Positions 10,719-21,251 of a DNA stretch of 64,000 bases are shown piece after piece. Below the pieces are notes generated by a model. It made no database searches and was not told where the DNA came from. It saw only the letters and a program-made list of their open reading frames with translations. This DNA comes from Cavia porcellus (lineage: Eukaryota > Chordata > Mammalia > Rodentia > Caviidae): contig NW_026947506.1 of the NCBI RefSeq assembly GCF_034190915.1, positions 34,079,748 through 34,143,747 of the forward strand. Reading direction: 5' to 3'. A program made the translations under genes and the position numbers. Every line of letters starts with the position of its first letter. Within the stretch, counting starts at the first letter, position 1.

Positions 10719-11780
10719 TCATTGTGGCCGCTCTGCCACTGTTTCTGGAATCTTGGTATTTTTCATTTTTAGAATATCCTGCAGTAATCTCTGTAGAGTT
10801 GAATTGGTAGTTGCAAATTCCCCTAGTTCCTCTTTATCCTGGAAGTACCTTGTTTTTCCATCAATTTCTAGGGACAGTTGTGCAGGATATATCAATCTTG
10901 GCTGGAGGTTATTATCTTTCAAAGCTTGAATTATTTCCCCCCACGCTCTTCGTGATTTGATGGTTTGTGCCGAGAAGTCTGCTGTAATTCTGATGGGTAT
11001 TCCCTTGTAAGTAATCTGTTTCTTGTCTCTGACAGCTTTTAATATTCTGTTCTTATATTGGATTTCTGGAATTTTGATTATTATATGTCTGGGTGTAGCT
11101 CTGTTTGGGTTGTAGGTGGCTGGGGTCCTGTATGCCTCATACATCTGAGTATCTTTACCTTTTGCTAAATTAGGGAAATTCTCCTGGATTATTTCTGTGA
11201 ATAGCTTTTGTAGTTCATTTGTTTGAGTCCCTACTTCTTCTTTTATGTTCTTAATTCTTAAGTTATAGATCCTCTTATCATCTTCTAGTCTTTGTATTAT
11301 TGCTGTTTGTTTTCTTGTTATTTTTAAGAAGTTTTTCATTTCATGCTCCCACCTTACAAATCTGTCCTCCAGTTCTGATAATCTATCCTTAGTTTCTTTC
11401 AAGCTGTCATGCCAGCTTTCAATAGACGTTTTAGTTTCCTGGTAATCTCTTTGAACCTGCTTCACGTATTCTATGTTTTCTCTATTTTCTCCATCAAACA
11501 ATTCTCCCCTTTTTTTCTGTTCTTCCATTCCACCATCTGTTTTTTCTTGGGTGGTGCTTAGCATTTCTCTAACTATTCTACTTATTTCTTGCTTTATTTC
11601 ATTAAATACTTCATTTTTGAACTCATCTATGAGGCTCCGGAGATACCGCAATATGTCTATAGGTGCCGTGTCAGATATTGCATGTTTTCTGTCTTCATTC
11701 TCTTTTGCATTTACCTTTCAGGTATCAGTGTTCTCAGGATTGGGGACTGAGGACCCTTTCTTGTTGCTCCCTTTTCCCAT
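10719..11780 (-). pseudogene. ORF1 of copy A, one N-terminal stop, 310 codons still open
   Basis: The native start appears to be MGKGSNKKGSSVPNPENTDT at 11780, followed by a stop at 11718-11720. An ATG at 11651 reopens the frame for 310 codons. This covers the coiled coil (QVQRDYQETK, LKETKDRLSELE), the RRM region (NLRIKNIKEE, TPRHIIIKIPEIQ) and the C-terminal domain (RITADFSAQTIKSRRAWGE). The expected role is RNA-binding chaperone of an L1 ribonucleoprotein. One break in an otherwise open frame in an older copy is notable, but may only reflect modest age. Confidence 0.82.
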
Positions 11781-12580
11781 ACTTTTTGTTCCTTCCATAC
11801 ACGCGTATGTAGGAGGCCCAGTTTTTTTTTTTTTTTTTTCTCTTTGTCTGTTACAGTTTGTTTGAATCTGCCGGCTAGGTGTTCCCACCCACTGCAGTAT
11901 ACTGGGGAGACACAGACCTGGGCAGCCTCTGCTGGGCCTGCCCCTCCAGATCAACCTAGTGAAGGCTTCACTGCTAGGGTGCACTGCCAGGTGCAGGGAC
12001 CTGATTTGGGCTAGCCTGGATCTTAGTCCACAGCGTCAGCAGGCCAAGCACTCCCCACCACTCCTGCTTGAGAGGGGAATATGTGACTAAAGTCACTGCA
12101 GGGCCCTGTTCCGGCTAGTCTGCTCGTTCCCAGAATGTCCTCTGTTGGAGCCTCCTAGTCTATGAAAGGGTCCTCATTTCTCTCACTCACCGCAGGTTGA
12201 TGCAGGGCTCCCTGCCAGTCCCGCTCTCAATGCCATTTGCTTTGCCGATTCCAGCTCTCAGAGCTTTCGTGCGTCTCTCTCCCTGCCGTGCAGATTGGGA
12301 CGTAGTAGCAGCAGCAGGAAATTCAAATCACAGCTTCCAATGGCGCAGGATCCAGCTTCTGCACTGAGATTTTATCTGTTCCTGTTATAGCATCAGGATT
12401 GCATTTCCAGTTGGTTTCTCTCAGCTTAGTTCATTCCTGGGTCGGCAAGGTACATCTCCCCTCGCGTAGGACTCCTCACATGGCACCGCTCCTGGATTCT
12501 AAACTGGTAATCTCAGAGAGCCTCCATGGCTGCTGTTATTTGTCCACCATGTTCTCCCAGAAGTCTTCTTCTGTTCTTTT

Positions 12581-12862
12581 TTGTTTTTCCCTACCTTCCT
12601 TTCTCCATCCCCCTATCTTTGTTCTCTTTCTCATTTGAACATTTTCTTCCTACTTTCCATTATCTGTTGTCTATTTCTATCCTTATTTACCCTTTTGTTT
12701 TCTCACACAAGAAAAACAGTGTCATATTAAACATGCTAGTGATCATTCTGTTTCTTCCTTTAAAATCTTTGTATGTATTTTCTCTTTCTCTGTCTCTCTG
12801 CCTCTGTCTCTGTCTCTCTGCCTCTCTCTATGTCTCTCTGTCTGTCTCTTGTTCTCTTTCTC
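12581..12862. repeat. Pyrimidine-rich flank ending in a (TCTCTG)n-like simple repeat
   Basis: The interval 12581-12778 is pyrimidine-rich flank of copy A. From 12779 to 12862 it becomes an imperfect run of TCTCTG, TCTGCC and TCTATG units. The open frame through it encodes only biased Leu/Ser/Cys repeats and is not a gene. Confidence 0.8.
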
Positions 12863-12879
12863 TGTGAATGTGTTTCCTA

Positions 12880-13340
12880 CTTTTTCTCCTTGCTGAGATA
12901 AAATATCCCACACCCAAATTTAAAGGAGGGGAAGTTTATTTCAGCTCATCATTTGTGGAGGTCTCCGTCTATGGTCATTTGGCTCCAAGGCAGGGTGACA
13001 TAGCAGAGGGGCATCACAGAAGAGACACAGTTCATGGTAGGCAGAAGGCAGCAAAGCAGTGAAGTAATGGGGAAACAAGCAACAAGTGATAGCAGTAGCC
13101 CTCTTTCTGCCCTTATATTTTATCCAGGCTACTCACCTTTGGAGTGGGTAGCATTCATACCTGGTGCGGGCCTTCCCATTATTCACTCCCAGAACTACGC
13201 CGAGCCAGTCAGTGGACTGACTTAGTAATCATGCAGTCTTGATCCCAGCATCACACATTCTAGATCTAGCTGCTCCTGCAAAGCCCCTCCTATGACCATG
13301 TGAGATTTTGGGGGGACATCTGGATATAAGCCATAATTGT
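12880..13340 (-). mobile_element. LTR-like interspersed repeat (MaLR-like, unassigned), minus strand
   Basis: The ~460-bp unit, read on the minus strand, ends with GAGCTGAAATAAACTTCCCC, an AATAAA signal, then TATTTTATCTCAGCAA. The same family lies in the opposite orientation at 16600-16861 plus 20720-20880. Shared landmarks include CAGTCCACTGACTG and TAGTTCTGGG. Overall layout resembles MaLR LTRs, but the family is not certain. No internal coding region is attached. Confidence 0.55.
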
Positions 13341-13344
13341 GTCT

Positions 13345-13870
13345 CACTGTGGTTTGTTTTTACTTATTTATTTAGCAATCTTGCTGAGATGATTACTACC
13401 TCAGTGTCATACTGAATTGGGATGGTGATAGAAGACAATCTTTTTTTATTACAAACTTTAGAGAAATTCTTTTAAGGTTTTATCATCAAGTATAACATTT
13501 ATACCATGGTAGGTGTCTTATTTATAGCTAACCTGTATTGAATTAAGACATTTCTTTTCTAATCCTGGTTTCCTAGGAATTTATCTTTTAGTTTTTCATT
13601 TTTTTTAAATCATAAATAGGTTAGATCATGTCTATTTTTTTAACCTATTAAGTTGTTCATGTTTTTTCTACATTTGTCTGTAAGATGATTGTGTTGTTTT
13701 CCTAATACCTTGTTATCCCAGTGCTCCCTAAGACAAACACATTGTGATCGTCACGTTTATTTTGTTTCATTTTCTTTTAGGTTAAGATGTTTTATCTATG
13801 CTTGTTTGTGAGCTTGGCTTTTTCTGGATGTCAGTTTGGCTTGGGTTTTAGGATCAGTGAGTTATTTTCT
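13345..13870 (-). mobile_element. Probable old L1 fragment, antisense
   Basis: The TTTT-rich sequence with AATCTTGCTGAGATGATTAC, TTTTTTTAACCTATTAAGTT and similar phrases resembles antisense L1 ORF2. It is too diverged for a confident subfamily call. Confidence 0.4.
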
Positions 13871-15000
13871 CTCCAGTTTTTATAAACACAGTCTTGGGTA
13901 CACTCACTAATCAGCCCTCAGGCAGAAGGAAAGGCAGGCTGCAGCCGACCTGCTGCCCTGAACAGAGACTCCCAGGCCAGAGCAGCTGCTCAGAGCTTCT
14001 TAGTCCTGGCCTTTCATGGTGAATAGCAAATTTAAAACCCACCCTCACCACATAGCAGCTCATCAGAAGCTCTGAGCTAGTGCCTGGGCACTGTTCTTTC
14101 TGTGTGATGTCCCAGGTTGCTGAGTGAACTGAAGGTTTGACTTTCTGTTGTCAACCCTGAACGAGCTCCATCATCCACCTCTCCTGGATTCCTCCCCAAG
14201 GCAGTGAAGGGCTTGCTTCTGTAGTGAGAAGGACCTGAGAAGCTCTGTGCCTTCCCAGAGGTGGTTTCACCCTTCTCTGGCTTGCACTCATCACTTACCT
14301 TCATTATCAACCCCATCCTGCCGTCTGAACCCCCAGGGTAGGAAGTACCACGCAGAGCCCACATACAAATCAGATGCCACTTGACTGGTGCCAGAGCTGC
14401 TTCTCTCAGGCAAGCCCACAGTCAACCTGTAGCAATTTATTGGCTGTAGTTTTCCATTGACCTAGAGCTTAACTTTACTTTTCCTCTTGAAAGCATTTCA
14501 GAAATTGTAGAAAAGATGCAAGAATCCTGAAGAAAACTCGCTTTCACAAAAGGCCTTCCTCAAGTGTTGCCTCTGGTCCTTAAATGTCCTCAGTGGCTCA
14601 GGGATTCATCCAGGATGCATGCTGCACCCAATTGTCCTGTCCTCCAGTCTCCTCCAGTCCCAACATTCTGTGACCTCTGTAGCCTTGACAATTTTGAAGA
14701 TTACAAGGCCAGCATGACTTTAAATACCCTCAATTTTAATTTATCAGAAGTTTTTTCAAGATCAGTCCTAGAGTATGCATTTTGAGTCAGAGTAGCACAG
14801 TTGTAGGGTTGGGTTCTTCCTTCTATATCCTTGACGTGACATGGTTTTGACATGATATCAGTGTGTCATGCTGTTGGTAGAATTAATGCCACTCACTTGA
14901 TTCAGGTGGTGTTTGTCAAGTTTCTCACTCTAAAGCCACCTCCCCTGGCTTTGCAGTTAATGAGTACTTTGGCTGGGGGCATGTGCTCTGGGTTTGCATA
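13871..15000. other. Intronic stretch, nothing recognised
   Basis: This moderately GC-rich sequence has no gene, splice-flanked exon or repeat I can name. The 95-codon minus-strand frame here has no recognisable domain. Confidence 0.5.
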
Positions 15001-15760
15001 AAAGTCTCATTTCCTTTTCCATTCTCATCTTTTGTCATTCAGTGTTCCTTTGTTGTTTGTCTGTTTGTTTGTTTATTTTTCTTACCTGAGTTAGTACAGT
15101 GATGGGATAGTGTCTTAAGTATCCTTGGTCTTTTATGTTCGGAATTTTTACTATTTATCAAATATAGAGCTGTTTTTAAATCCTGTTCAAGATCTGCTCA
15201 AGACTTTGAATCTGAGAGTTCATGGTTCTGCAAAACTCGTGGACATGATCTATTTGAGTGTCACTTTTCCTGCTCTCTTCTCTCCTCTGGAACACTTAGT
15301 AGACACAAGAAATCTTTTCTCATTCTGTCTTCTGTATGTCTTAGCATGTATTTTGACTTTTTCATTTCATCTAGTTATCTCTTTGTGCTGTTTTCCATAT
15401 AACTTCCTTAGCTTCAGCCTCTAGGAGATCAATTTTCGGTTGGCCTATGTTTAATTGCCTCTTAATCTACTCATTGAGTTTTTAATTTCAGTAACTTTTA
15501 TTTTATACAGCTGTATTACTTCATGTATGCTTTTTAAAAAACAGTGGCTTATTCTATACTTGTTCTTTCAAATCACTCTTTTAATTACTCTTTAATTATA
15601 TTTGTGCATTTATTTTTGTATCTATGCTTATTTTATCATATTGATTTCCATATACCTACCAGATACTTTTATCATGACTTTTATATTTCCATCTCTAAGT
15701 ACCCTGCACCAAAGGGGAGAGACTTTGGATTATAAGGTTTTGGAAATATATTTTTCTTTT
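15001..15760 (-). mobile_element. Probable ancient L1 5'-region fragment, antisense
   Basis: Phrases such as TCTCTTTGTGCTGTTTTCCA, TTCCTTAGCTTCAGCCTC and TTGAGTTTTTAATTTCAGTA follow the order seen in the antisense of old mammalian L1 5' ends. The match is clear only in 15370-15560. A TGTT/GTTT run lies at 15050-15075. Confidence 0.5.
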
Positions 15761-16599
15761 CCTCCTCCCCAACCTCAGGTTTCTGAGTGTGGGCTTGGGT
15801 AACATCTCATTTGCCTGGCACCCAGCCCTCTCTTTATCTCAGTTTTGTTTGGAGAATATGCAGGAGTTTAGATCCTCTGCCTCGTCTCCACCAGGCAGAG
15901 GCGTGCAGCCTGTCCATGCCTCTACACCATACTCCCTGAATTGCTAAGAGTGATCATCTTCTCCCAGGGCTCCTACAGCATCATGCCCACTGTTTTGGAT
16001 CCTCAACTTTGGCCCTGGATCCTCAGCTTGCTGCCTTTGGGGCATGGCTGCATATAAGAAGGTGTCGCTATATTCCACCCAGCACTTTGGCTTTTGAAGT
16101 AAGTGACTGGTTAGGTTACAAGTCTGCCCCATTCCCAGAACAGAAGTCCCTTGGTGGCATTCTTTTTGAGATAGTTGAAATCAACCCTACATATCTATAA
16201 ATTCTGATGCAAGTGGTTGAAACTCCAAAACTGAAAGAGAGTTTTTGTTCTTAAAGCTCATTTCCAGGACCCTTGTATTTTCCATATTCCTAGCAAATAA
16301 GCATTCATCTATGAAAAGAACCTTACTTCCAAACCTCAAAGTAAAGATTATAGACAAATCCCTGGGCTCCACAGGAAATAGTACTTCAAGAAGAAAAACA
16401 AAGTGGATCTTTGATCATGGGATGGAATGCATACATAGGACACATCTCTTCTTGCTGGATCTTTGTGCCAAATGGAGATGGCTTTTTCTTTCTGGATTGA
16501 CTGTACTGACAGCCCATTCCTAATGAGAAGGTGGATGAAGGTTGTGGAGTTTCCACAACAGACAAAGCTGGGCCTTTCCTTACACCCTTTTGAAGGGTT
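15761..16599. other. Intronic stretch, nothing recognised
   Basis: No exon, RNA gene or clear repeat is visible. Open frames of 60-90 codons on both strands have no domain character. Confidence 0.5.
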
Positions 16600-16861
16600 T
16601 AAGGCTCATATCTATAAGTTCCCCAAGCACCTATACCTACGTGCATAGGTAGGACTTTTTGGAGCCGGCAAACTCTAGGGTTTGTGATACTTGGATTAAG
16701 GATATGTGGTACTAAACCAGTCCACTGACTGAAATTAGCATAGTTCTGGGTAGCATCATTCAAAAGGCTTGTAACCTAGATGGGATAAAAGGGAAAGGTT
16801 AGCTATTGCTTTACCGCTTGCTGTTTGCTGCTTTCTTCCTGCCACATCATGGATCATTTCT
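16600..16861 (+). mobile_element. LTR-like repeat, left part, split by insertion of copy B
   Basis: The segment matches the unit at 12880-13340 in opposite orientation (landmarks CAGTCCACTGACTG, TAGTTCTGGG, GGGATAAAA). It is interrupted at 16861 by the poly(T) start of copy B and resumes at 20720. Its continuity across the insertion fixes the empty site. Confidence 0.6.
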
Positions 16862-16884
16862 TTTTTTTTTTTTTTTTTTTTTTT

Positions 16885-17590
16885 CCATATTGTTAAAAAT
16901 TTATTGATTTCATAAATGTGTTTCTGAGAATTCGTAACCCTTTCCAGGCAATTTCCAGACAGACACAAGTGAAAACAGACACAAGTGAAAACAGGAAATG
17001 TGAAACTTGGGTTGAGGGTGTAGAACACCTGATAGCAATGTGTGAGGTCCTGGGTTTGGTCCTCAGCACTCAGAGTGAACAAACACCAAACAAACAATCA
17101 ATGACTTTTAAGGTGCAAAAAGAACTTTTGGTTGAATGAAAATATTTTGGTTAGCTTTAGTGGTGGTGTACACCTGTAAGCCCAGCACTCTGAGAAGCTA
17201 TGGCAGGAGGATCCCAAGTTCAAAGTCAGTGTGGACAATTTAGTGCCTTAGCCAGATCCTGTCTCAAAATTAAGAAAAAAATAAATAAATAAAGAAGAGC
17301 TAGGGATGTAGCTTAATGTGAAGACTCTGAGTTCAACCTCCATACACCTTCCTAAAAAAGTATTCTGATTAAAGAGACTGCATGAAATCTATAACTACTT
17401 AAATTAATTATATTAAAATCAACAATTTTGTTTCCTATCATAGATTTATTTTTATACTGATCAAAATTTACAACAGTCAAATATGGACACGAAACATAAA
17501 TGTCCTAAAGATAATGTATTTAAAGTAAGGGGGAAAAATCACCTCAACAATTTTTCATGTTGATTTAGTCATTTGTTTTATGGTTTGATT
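16885..17590 (-). other. 3'-transduced DNA carried by copy B
   Basis: On the minus strand the normal element end (AAATAAAATTAAAAAG near 17595) is followed by unrelated sequence with no counterpart in copies A or C. It ends AATAAATTTTTAACAATATGG directly before the long poly(A), giving a canonical AATAAA about 16 nt upstream of the tail. The target duplication lies outside this block. The transcript therefore read through the element's own signal and used a downstream one. It contains a B1-ID SINE and a 16-bp tandem duplication near 16969-17002. Confidence 0.88.
17150..17365 (+). mobile_element. B1-ID dimeric SINE inside the transduced block
   Basis: The B1 half is recognisable from GGTGGTGTACACCTGTAAGC to CTGTCTCAAAATTAAGAAAA. 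The linker is (AAAT)n, and the ID half is GAGCTAGGGATGTAGCTTAA. It is diverged and lies antisense to copy B, so it was already present downstream of the source element before transduction. Confidence 0.82.
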
Positions 17591-18975
17591 TTTCTTTTTA
17601 ATTTTATTTAAGGAGAAAAGAAAAAAAAAGCAGAGAAAGGGTACAAGTTATACAGATTTGCAGAAAAAAAATGAACTGTAGGAAATCACTAGTTAATGGA
17701 TTAAATATTGTCATCTTAGAAATAATTGTTCAAGTCACAAAATTAAAGCTTGTAAAGTGGACATTCCATCAATGATACTGCAAACAGTTCTGTTCAATGA
17801 TCCAATAAAACTCTGTGATATCATATTCTATCTTATACACTTAAATATACATGCAGTTATATAGTTTAGAGCACTTTCTTTTCCTCTCTTTTGTACAATG
17901 ACTATTACACATTTTGGGTTTCATTGCTCTCACGGTTCTTATTACTTTTTTGGAAGAGAGTAAAACCAAATGTGACATAACAGAACAGAATCGGTCAAGG
18001 CAAAAGGGTGGACATAATAGATAATGTGAAAACATAATACAAGGTGATCAATAATGGTTACCATAATGCCTCCCGTTATCTCTAATAGAATTGCCTATAC
18101 CATTAGTTTTAATACAATTGAACAAAACAGTAAAGAACAAAACCGACAAAACCAAACCATTGGAGACATTGTAGGTCTTCAAAAGTAGAGAAAAGTCAAC
18201 GAGAATGGGCGTTATAATGAATCTCATTATCTTCACAGCTGATGCCTAAATTTTCGAACCTGATACTATCCAGCAAAACAGAATAGGGGAACATCAGTTA
18301 AAAACCAGATGGTGAGAGTAATACAGGGCTTTAAATCAAGGTAATGGAAAGTCAAAGTGGGTTACTATAATATATCCTGCTATTTTTTTCCTTTAATTAA
18401 AAGGATAAAAATTTTTTTAAAAGTATTAAAAAAGTAAATAATGGAGTGGAGATTGAGATAAAAGAGGGCATAACAACGAAACAGCACAGATCAAAACATA
18501 ACCATTTAAGCAGAATAGTGTTTCACCACCAGATAATCCTGACCTAAAAGTAGTTACCATATTGTCTCTTTCCTTGAAATCCTTGAGTACAACTTCGTAT
18601 ACTGTAGCATTAAGTATATCAAAACAATGTAAAACCATTTAAGAGAATGACAGCATTACAGAGTATTTAGAATCGACTAACAGAAAATGAATAATGGTTT
18701 CTGTATAATCTCCTTGTCTTTAAAAGGTTTTTGCTTATACTATCGTACATAATAAAATGCAGTAAGATACAACCTATTTAGACCATTGGAGACAGAAGGA
18801 CAAAAGCTAGATGAGACTTCAAAACAAGATGATACTAAATCAGTGTTACCTATTAAGATGTCATTTTCTCCAAAATAGCTTTTCCTATCATCCAATCTTC
18901 TCTGTCTCATTTCTGTTGAGCTCTTATTCTGTCAGTTACTGTCAGTTTGTCTTCTTCACTTTGTTCTCTGCTCCA

Positions 18976-19989
18976 TTAGTTGTGGCCTCCACTATTTCTG
19001 GATTCTTTGTATTTTTCTTTTTTTAGAATATCCTGCAATACTCTCTGTAGGGTTGAATTGGTGGTTGCAAATTCCCCCAGTTCCTCTTTATCCTGGAAGC
19101 ACCTTGTTTTTCCATCAATTTCCAGGGACAGTTGTGCAGGATATCTCAATCTTGGCTGAAGATTATTATCTTTCAAAGCTTGAATTATTTCCCCCCACGC
19201 TCTTCGTGATTTGATGGTTTGTGCAGAGAAATCTGCTGTAATTCTGATGGGTGCTCCCTTGTAAGTGGTCTGTTTCTTGTCTCTGACAGCTTTTAATATT
19301 CTGTTCTTGCATTGAATTTCTGGAATTTTTATTATTATATGCCTGGGTGTTGCTCTGTTTGGGTTGTAGGTAGCTGGGGTCCTGTATGCCTCATACATCT
19401 GAGTATCTTTACCTTTTGCTAAATTAGGAAAATTCTCCTGGATTATTTCTGTGAGTAGCTTTTGTAGTTCATTTGTTTGTGTCCCTACTTCTTCTTTTAT
19501 GTTCTTAATCCTTAAGTTATGGATCCTCTTATCATCTTCTTGTCTTTGTATTATTGCTGTTTGTTTCTTTGTTATTTTTAAGAAGTTTTTCATTTCATTC
19601 TCCCATATTACAATTCTGCCCTCCAGTTCAGATAGTCTGTCCTTAGTTTCTTTCAAGCTGTTATGCCAGTCTTCGATAGACTTCTTAGTATCTTGGTAGT
19701 CCCTTTGAACCTGCTTCACGTATTCTATGCTTTCCCTGTTTTCTCCATCAAACAATTCTCCCCTCTTTTTCTGTTCTTCCATTCCACCATCTGTTTTTTC
19801 TTGGGTGGGGCTTAGCATTTCTCTAACTATTTTGCATACTTCTAGCTTCAGGTCGTTGATAACTTCATTCCTGAATTGGTCTATGAGGCTCTCTATATGG
19901 TGCTTTATGTGTATTGGTGCGGTGTCCGCTATTGCCTGTTTCTCAGAATTGGGGGCCGAGGAGCCTTTCTTGTTGCTGCCTCTTCCCAT
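18976..19989 (-). CDS. Intact L1-type ORF1p of copy B (337 aa)
   Basis: This is a complete ORF1: start MGRGSNKKGSSAPNSEKQ, coiled coil at about residues 30-150 (EYVKQVQRDYQDTKKS, LKETKDRLSELE), RRM at about 155-250 (IKNIKEEVG, TPRHIIIKIPEIQ), and C-terminal domain at about 250-325 (RITADFSAQTIKSRRAWGE, LQPRLRYPAQLSLEIDG). The known role of the family is a trimeric, cytoplasmic RNA-binding nucleic-acid chaperone of the L1 ribonucleoprotein. The usual downstream ORF2 is absent, so any mobilisation must use reverse transcriptase supplied by another L1. Transcription is antisense to the host gene. Confidence 0.88.
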   Translation of the reverse strand: MGRGSNKKGSSAPNSEKQAIADTAPIHIKHHIESLIDQFRNEVINDLKLEVCKIVREMLSPTQEKTDGGMEEQKKRGELFDGENRESIEYVKQVQRDYQDTKKSIEDWHNSLKETKDRLSELEGRIVIWENEMKNFLKITKKQTAIIQRQEDDKRIHNLRIKNIKEEVGTQTNELQKLLTEIIQENFPNLAKGKDTQMYEAYRTPATYNPNRATPRHIIIKIPEIQCKNRILKAVRDKKQTTYKGAPIRITADFSAQTIKSRRAWGEIIQALKDNNLQPRLRYPAQLSLEIDGKTRCFQDKEELGEFATTNSTLQRVLQDILKKEKYKESRNSGGHN

Positions 19990-20719
19990 ATTCTCTGTTC
20001 CTTATATATGCAAGCTTATATGAGAGGCCCAGCTTCTCTCCCTGTCAGCCACAGTCTGATCGAATTGCGCCGGTTAGGTGTTCCCACTCACCACTGCGCA
20101 CCAGGCAGCCTACGCGGGGCCCGCCCCTCCCGGCCTCCGTCAGGCTCTGGGATCTGGGTTGGGCCAGCCTACGGGGTCCGCCGGCAGCGTCACGCAGGCC
20201 AGGCACTTTTCACCAATCCCGCCCGAGAGGGGAATGTGTCGCTGGAGTCGCCACTGCACCCTGCTCCCGCAGGACTGCTCGGGCCCAGAAAGTCCGCTGG
20301 AGTCAAACTGTGGTGGAGTGTCAGTTTCTCTCACTCACCTCGCCACAAGTCAGTGCACGCCTCCCTGCCTGTCCTGTTTTCGACTCCGTTCTCAGACTCC
20401 CGTTCTCAGAGTTTCCGCGCGTCTCTCTCCTTGCCGAGCCGATGTAGAGGCAGCCAGCCACCGCGCGGTGGGAAACCCAAATCGCGGCTTCCAATGGCGC
20501 AGGGTCCAGCCTCAGCAGCGAGACTTTTCTGTTCCTGTTTTAGCACCAGGACTGCATTCCAAGTTGGTTTCTCTCAGCCGAGTTCGTTCCTGAGTCAGCA
20601 GAGCATAACTCCACCTGCTTATGTCTCTTTAGTCCGCACCATACCTGGCTTCTGAGCCTAGTTTTTCAGAGAGCCTCCGGTAGTTGCTGTTATCTGTCTG
20701 CCATGTTCTCCCGGAAGTC

Positions 20720-20880
20720 TCATGGATCATTTCTACTCTGCTATACTTACGTGACATACTATCCTGCACTGGAGCCAGCCAGCTATGGACTGAACTTCTA
20801 CAAACTATGAGCTAAGAAAAACCTTTTCTCCTTTAACTTTGGGTGTTGGGTATTTTGTCTCAGCAATAAGAAAAGTAATG
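20720..20880 (+). mobile_element. LTR-like repeat, right part, after copy B
   Basis: Starts with the second copy of the 15-bp target duplication and continues the same repeat as 16600-16861. It ends with the family's terminal features: GAGCTAAGAAAAACC in place of the AATAAA region, then TATTTTGTCTCAGCAATAAG. Confidence 0.6.
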
Positions 20881-21146
20881 TTCCAGAAGGCTTTATCAAC
20901 AATGCTGATGGCATCAAGGACCCTGCTGTGTGGGCTCTAGGAATGCCTGGCTTTATATGCATCACTGGAACCTGCCTATACCAGCACACTACTGAGACTC
21001 TCCTAGAGAAGACAAAGGGGATCTAGTGCCTAGCTCCTCAGAGTGTGATGGAGGAGGACTGGGACAGAGCCTCTGCTGCCCTCACCAGCAGAGAGGTGCT
21101 CTGGGAAGTGCCTCAGGCTCTGTGTAAGGCAGGGCACATACTTTTT

Positions 21147-21251
21147 TTTTTTTTTTGGTCTTTTTTGTTTTTATCGGTACCAGGGACCGAACTCATGACT
21201 GCCTGCTTGCAAGGCAGGTGCTTATGCCACTGAGCTAAATCCCCAGCCCCT
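21147..21251 (-). mobile_element. ID SINE with 16-bp TSD
   Basis: Reverse orientation: a poly(T), then ATCGGTACCAGGGACCGAAC (B-box side), GCCACTGAGCTAAATCCCC and the GGGGCTGG start. The perfect duplication AGGGCACATACTTTTT lies at 21131-21146 and 21252-21267. The body is close to consensus, so this is a young insertion. Confidence 0.94.

Larger units (their letters stand above)
9368..12563 (-). mobile_element. ORF1-only L1 derivative (HAL1-like), copy A
   Basis: The element reads 5' to 3' on the minus strand: GC-rich 5' UTR (12563 to about 11781), ORF1 (11780-10719), and a long 3' UTR (about 10620-9390) ending in a T-run on the + strand (9364-9374). A 17-bp target duplication with two mismatches lies at 9351-9367 and 12564-12580. 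There is no room for ORF2: about 90 bp separate the ORF1 stop from the shared 3' UTR. Compared with copies B and C its ORF1 and 5' UTR are clearly diverged, so this is an older insertion or subfamily of the same kind of element. Confidence 0.88.
16862..20719 (-). mobile_element. ORF1-only L1 derivative (HAL1-like), copy B, with 3' transduction
   Basis: A 15-bp duplication, TCATGGATCATTTCT, lies at 16847-16861 and 20720-20734 and bounds the whole unit. From the minus strand the order is: full 5' end with CCGGGAGAACATGGC (20719), GC-rich 5' UTR, intact ORF1 (19989-18976), shared 3' UTR to about 17590, then about 0.7 kb of non-element DNA ending in poly(A) (T-run 16861-16884). No ORF2 sequence is present. 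The ORF1 protein differs from that of copy C at about five residues, so the insertion is young. The CpG in the 5' ATGGCG motif has decayed to ATGGCA here. Confidence 0.93.

Noticed and set aside
12526..12867. 113-codon Leu/Ser-rich frame
   Set aside because: It is a translation of the copy A edge and a TCTCTG simple repeat.
16861..17590. The 0.7-kb block next to copy B as a separate older insertion
   Set aside because: Only one target duplication exists, and it surrounds block and element together. The long poly(A) is at the far end of the block.
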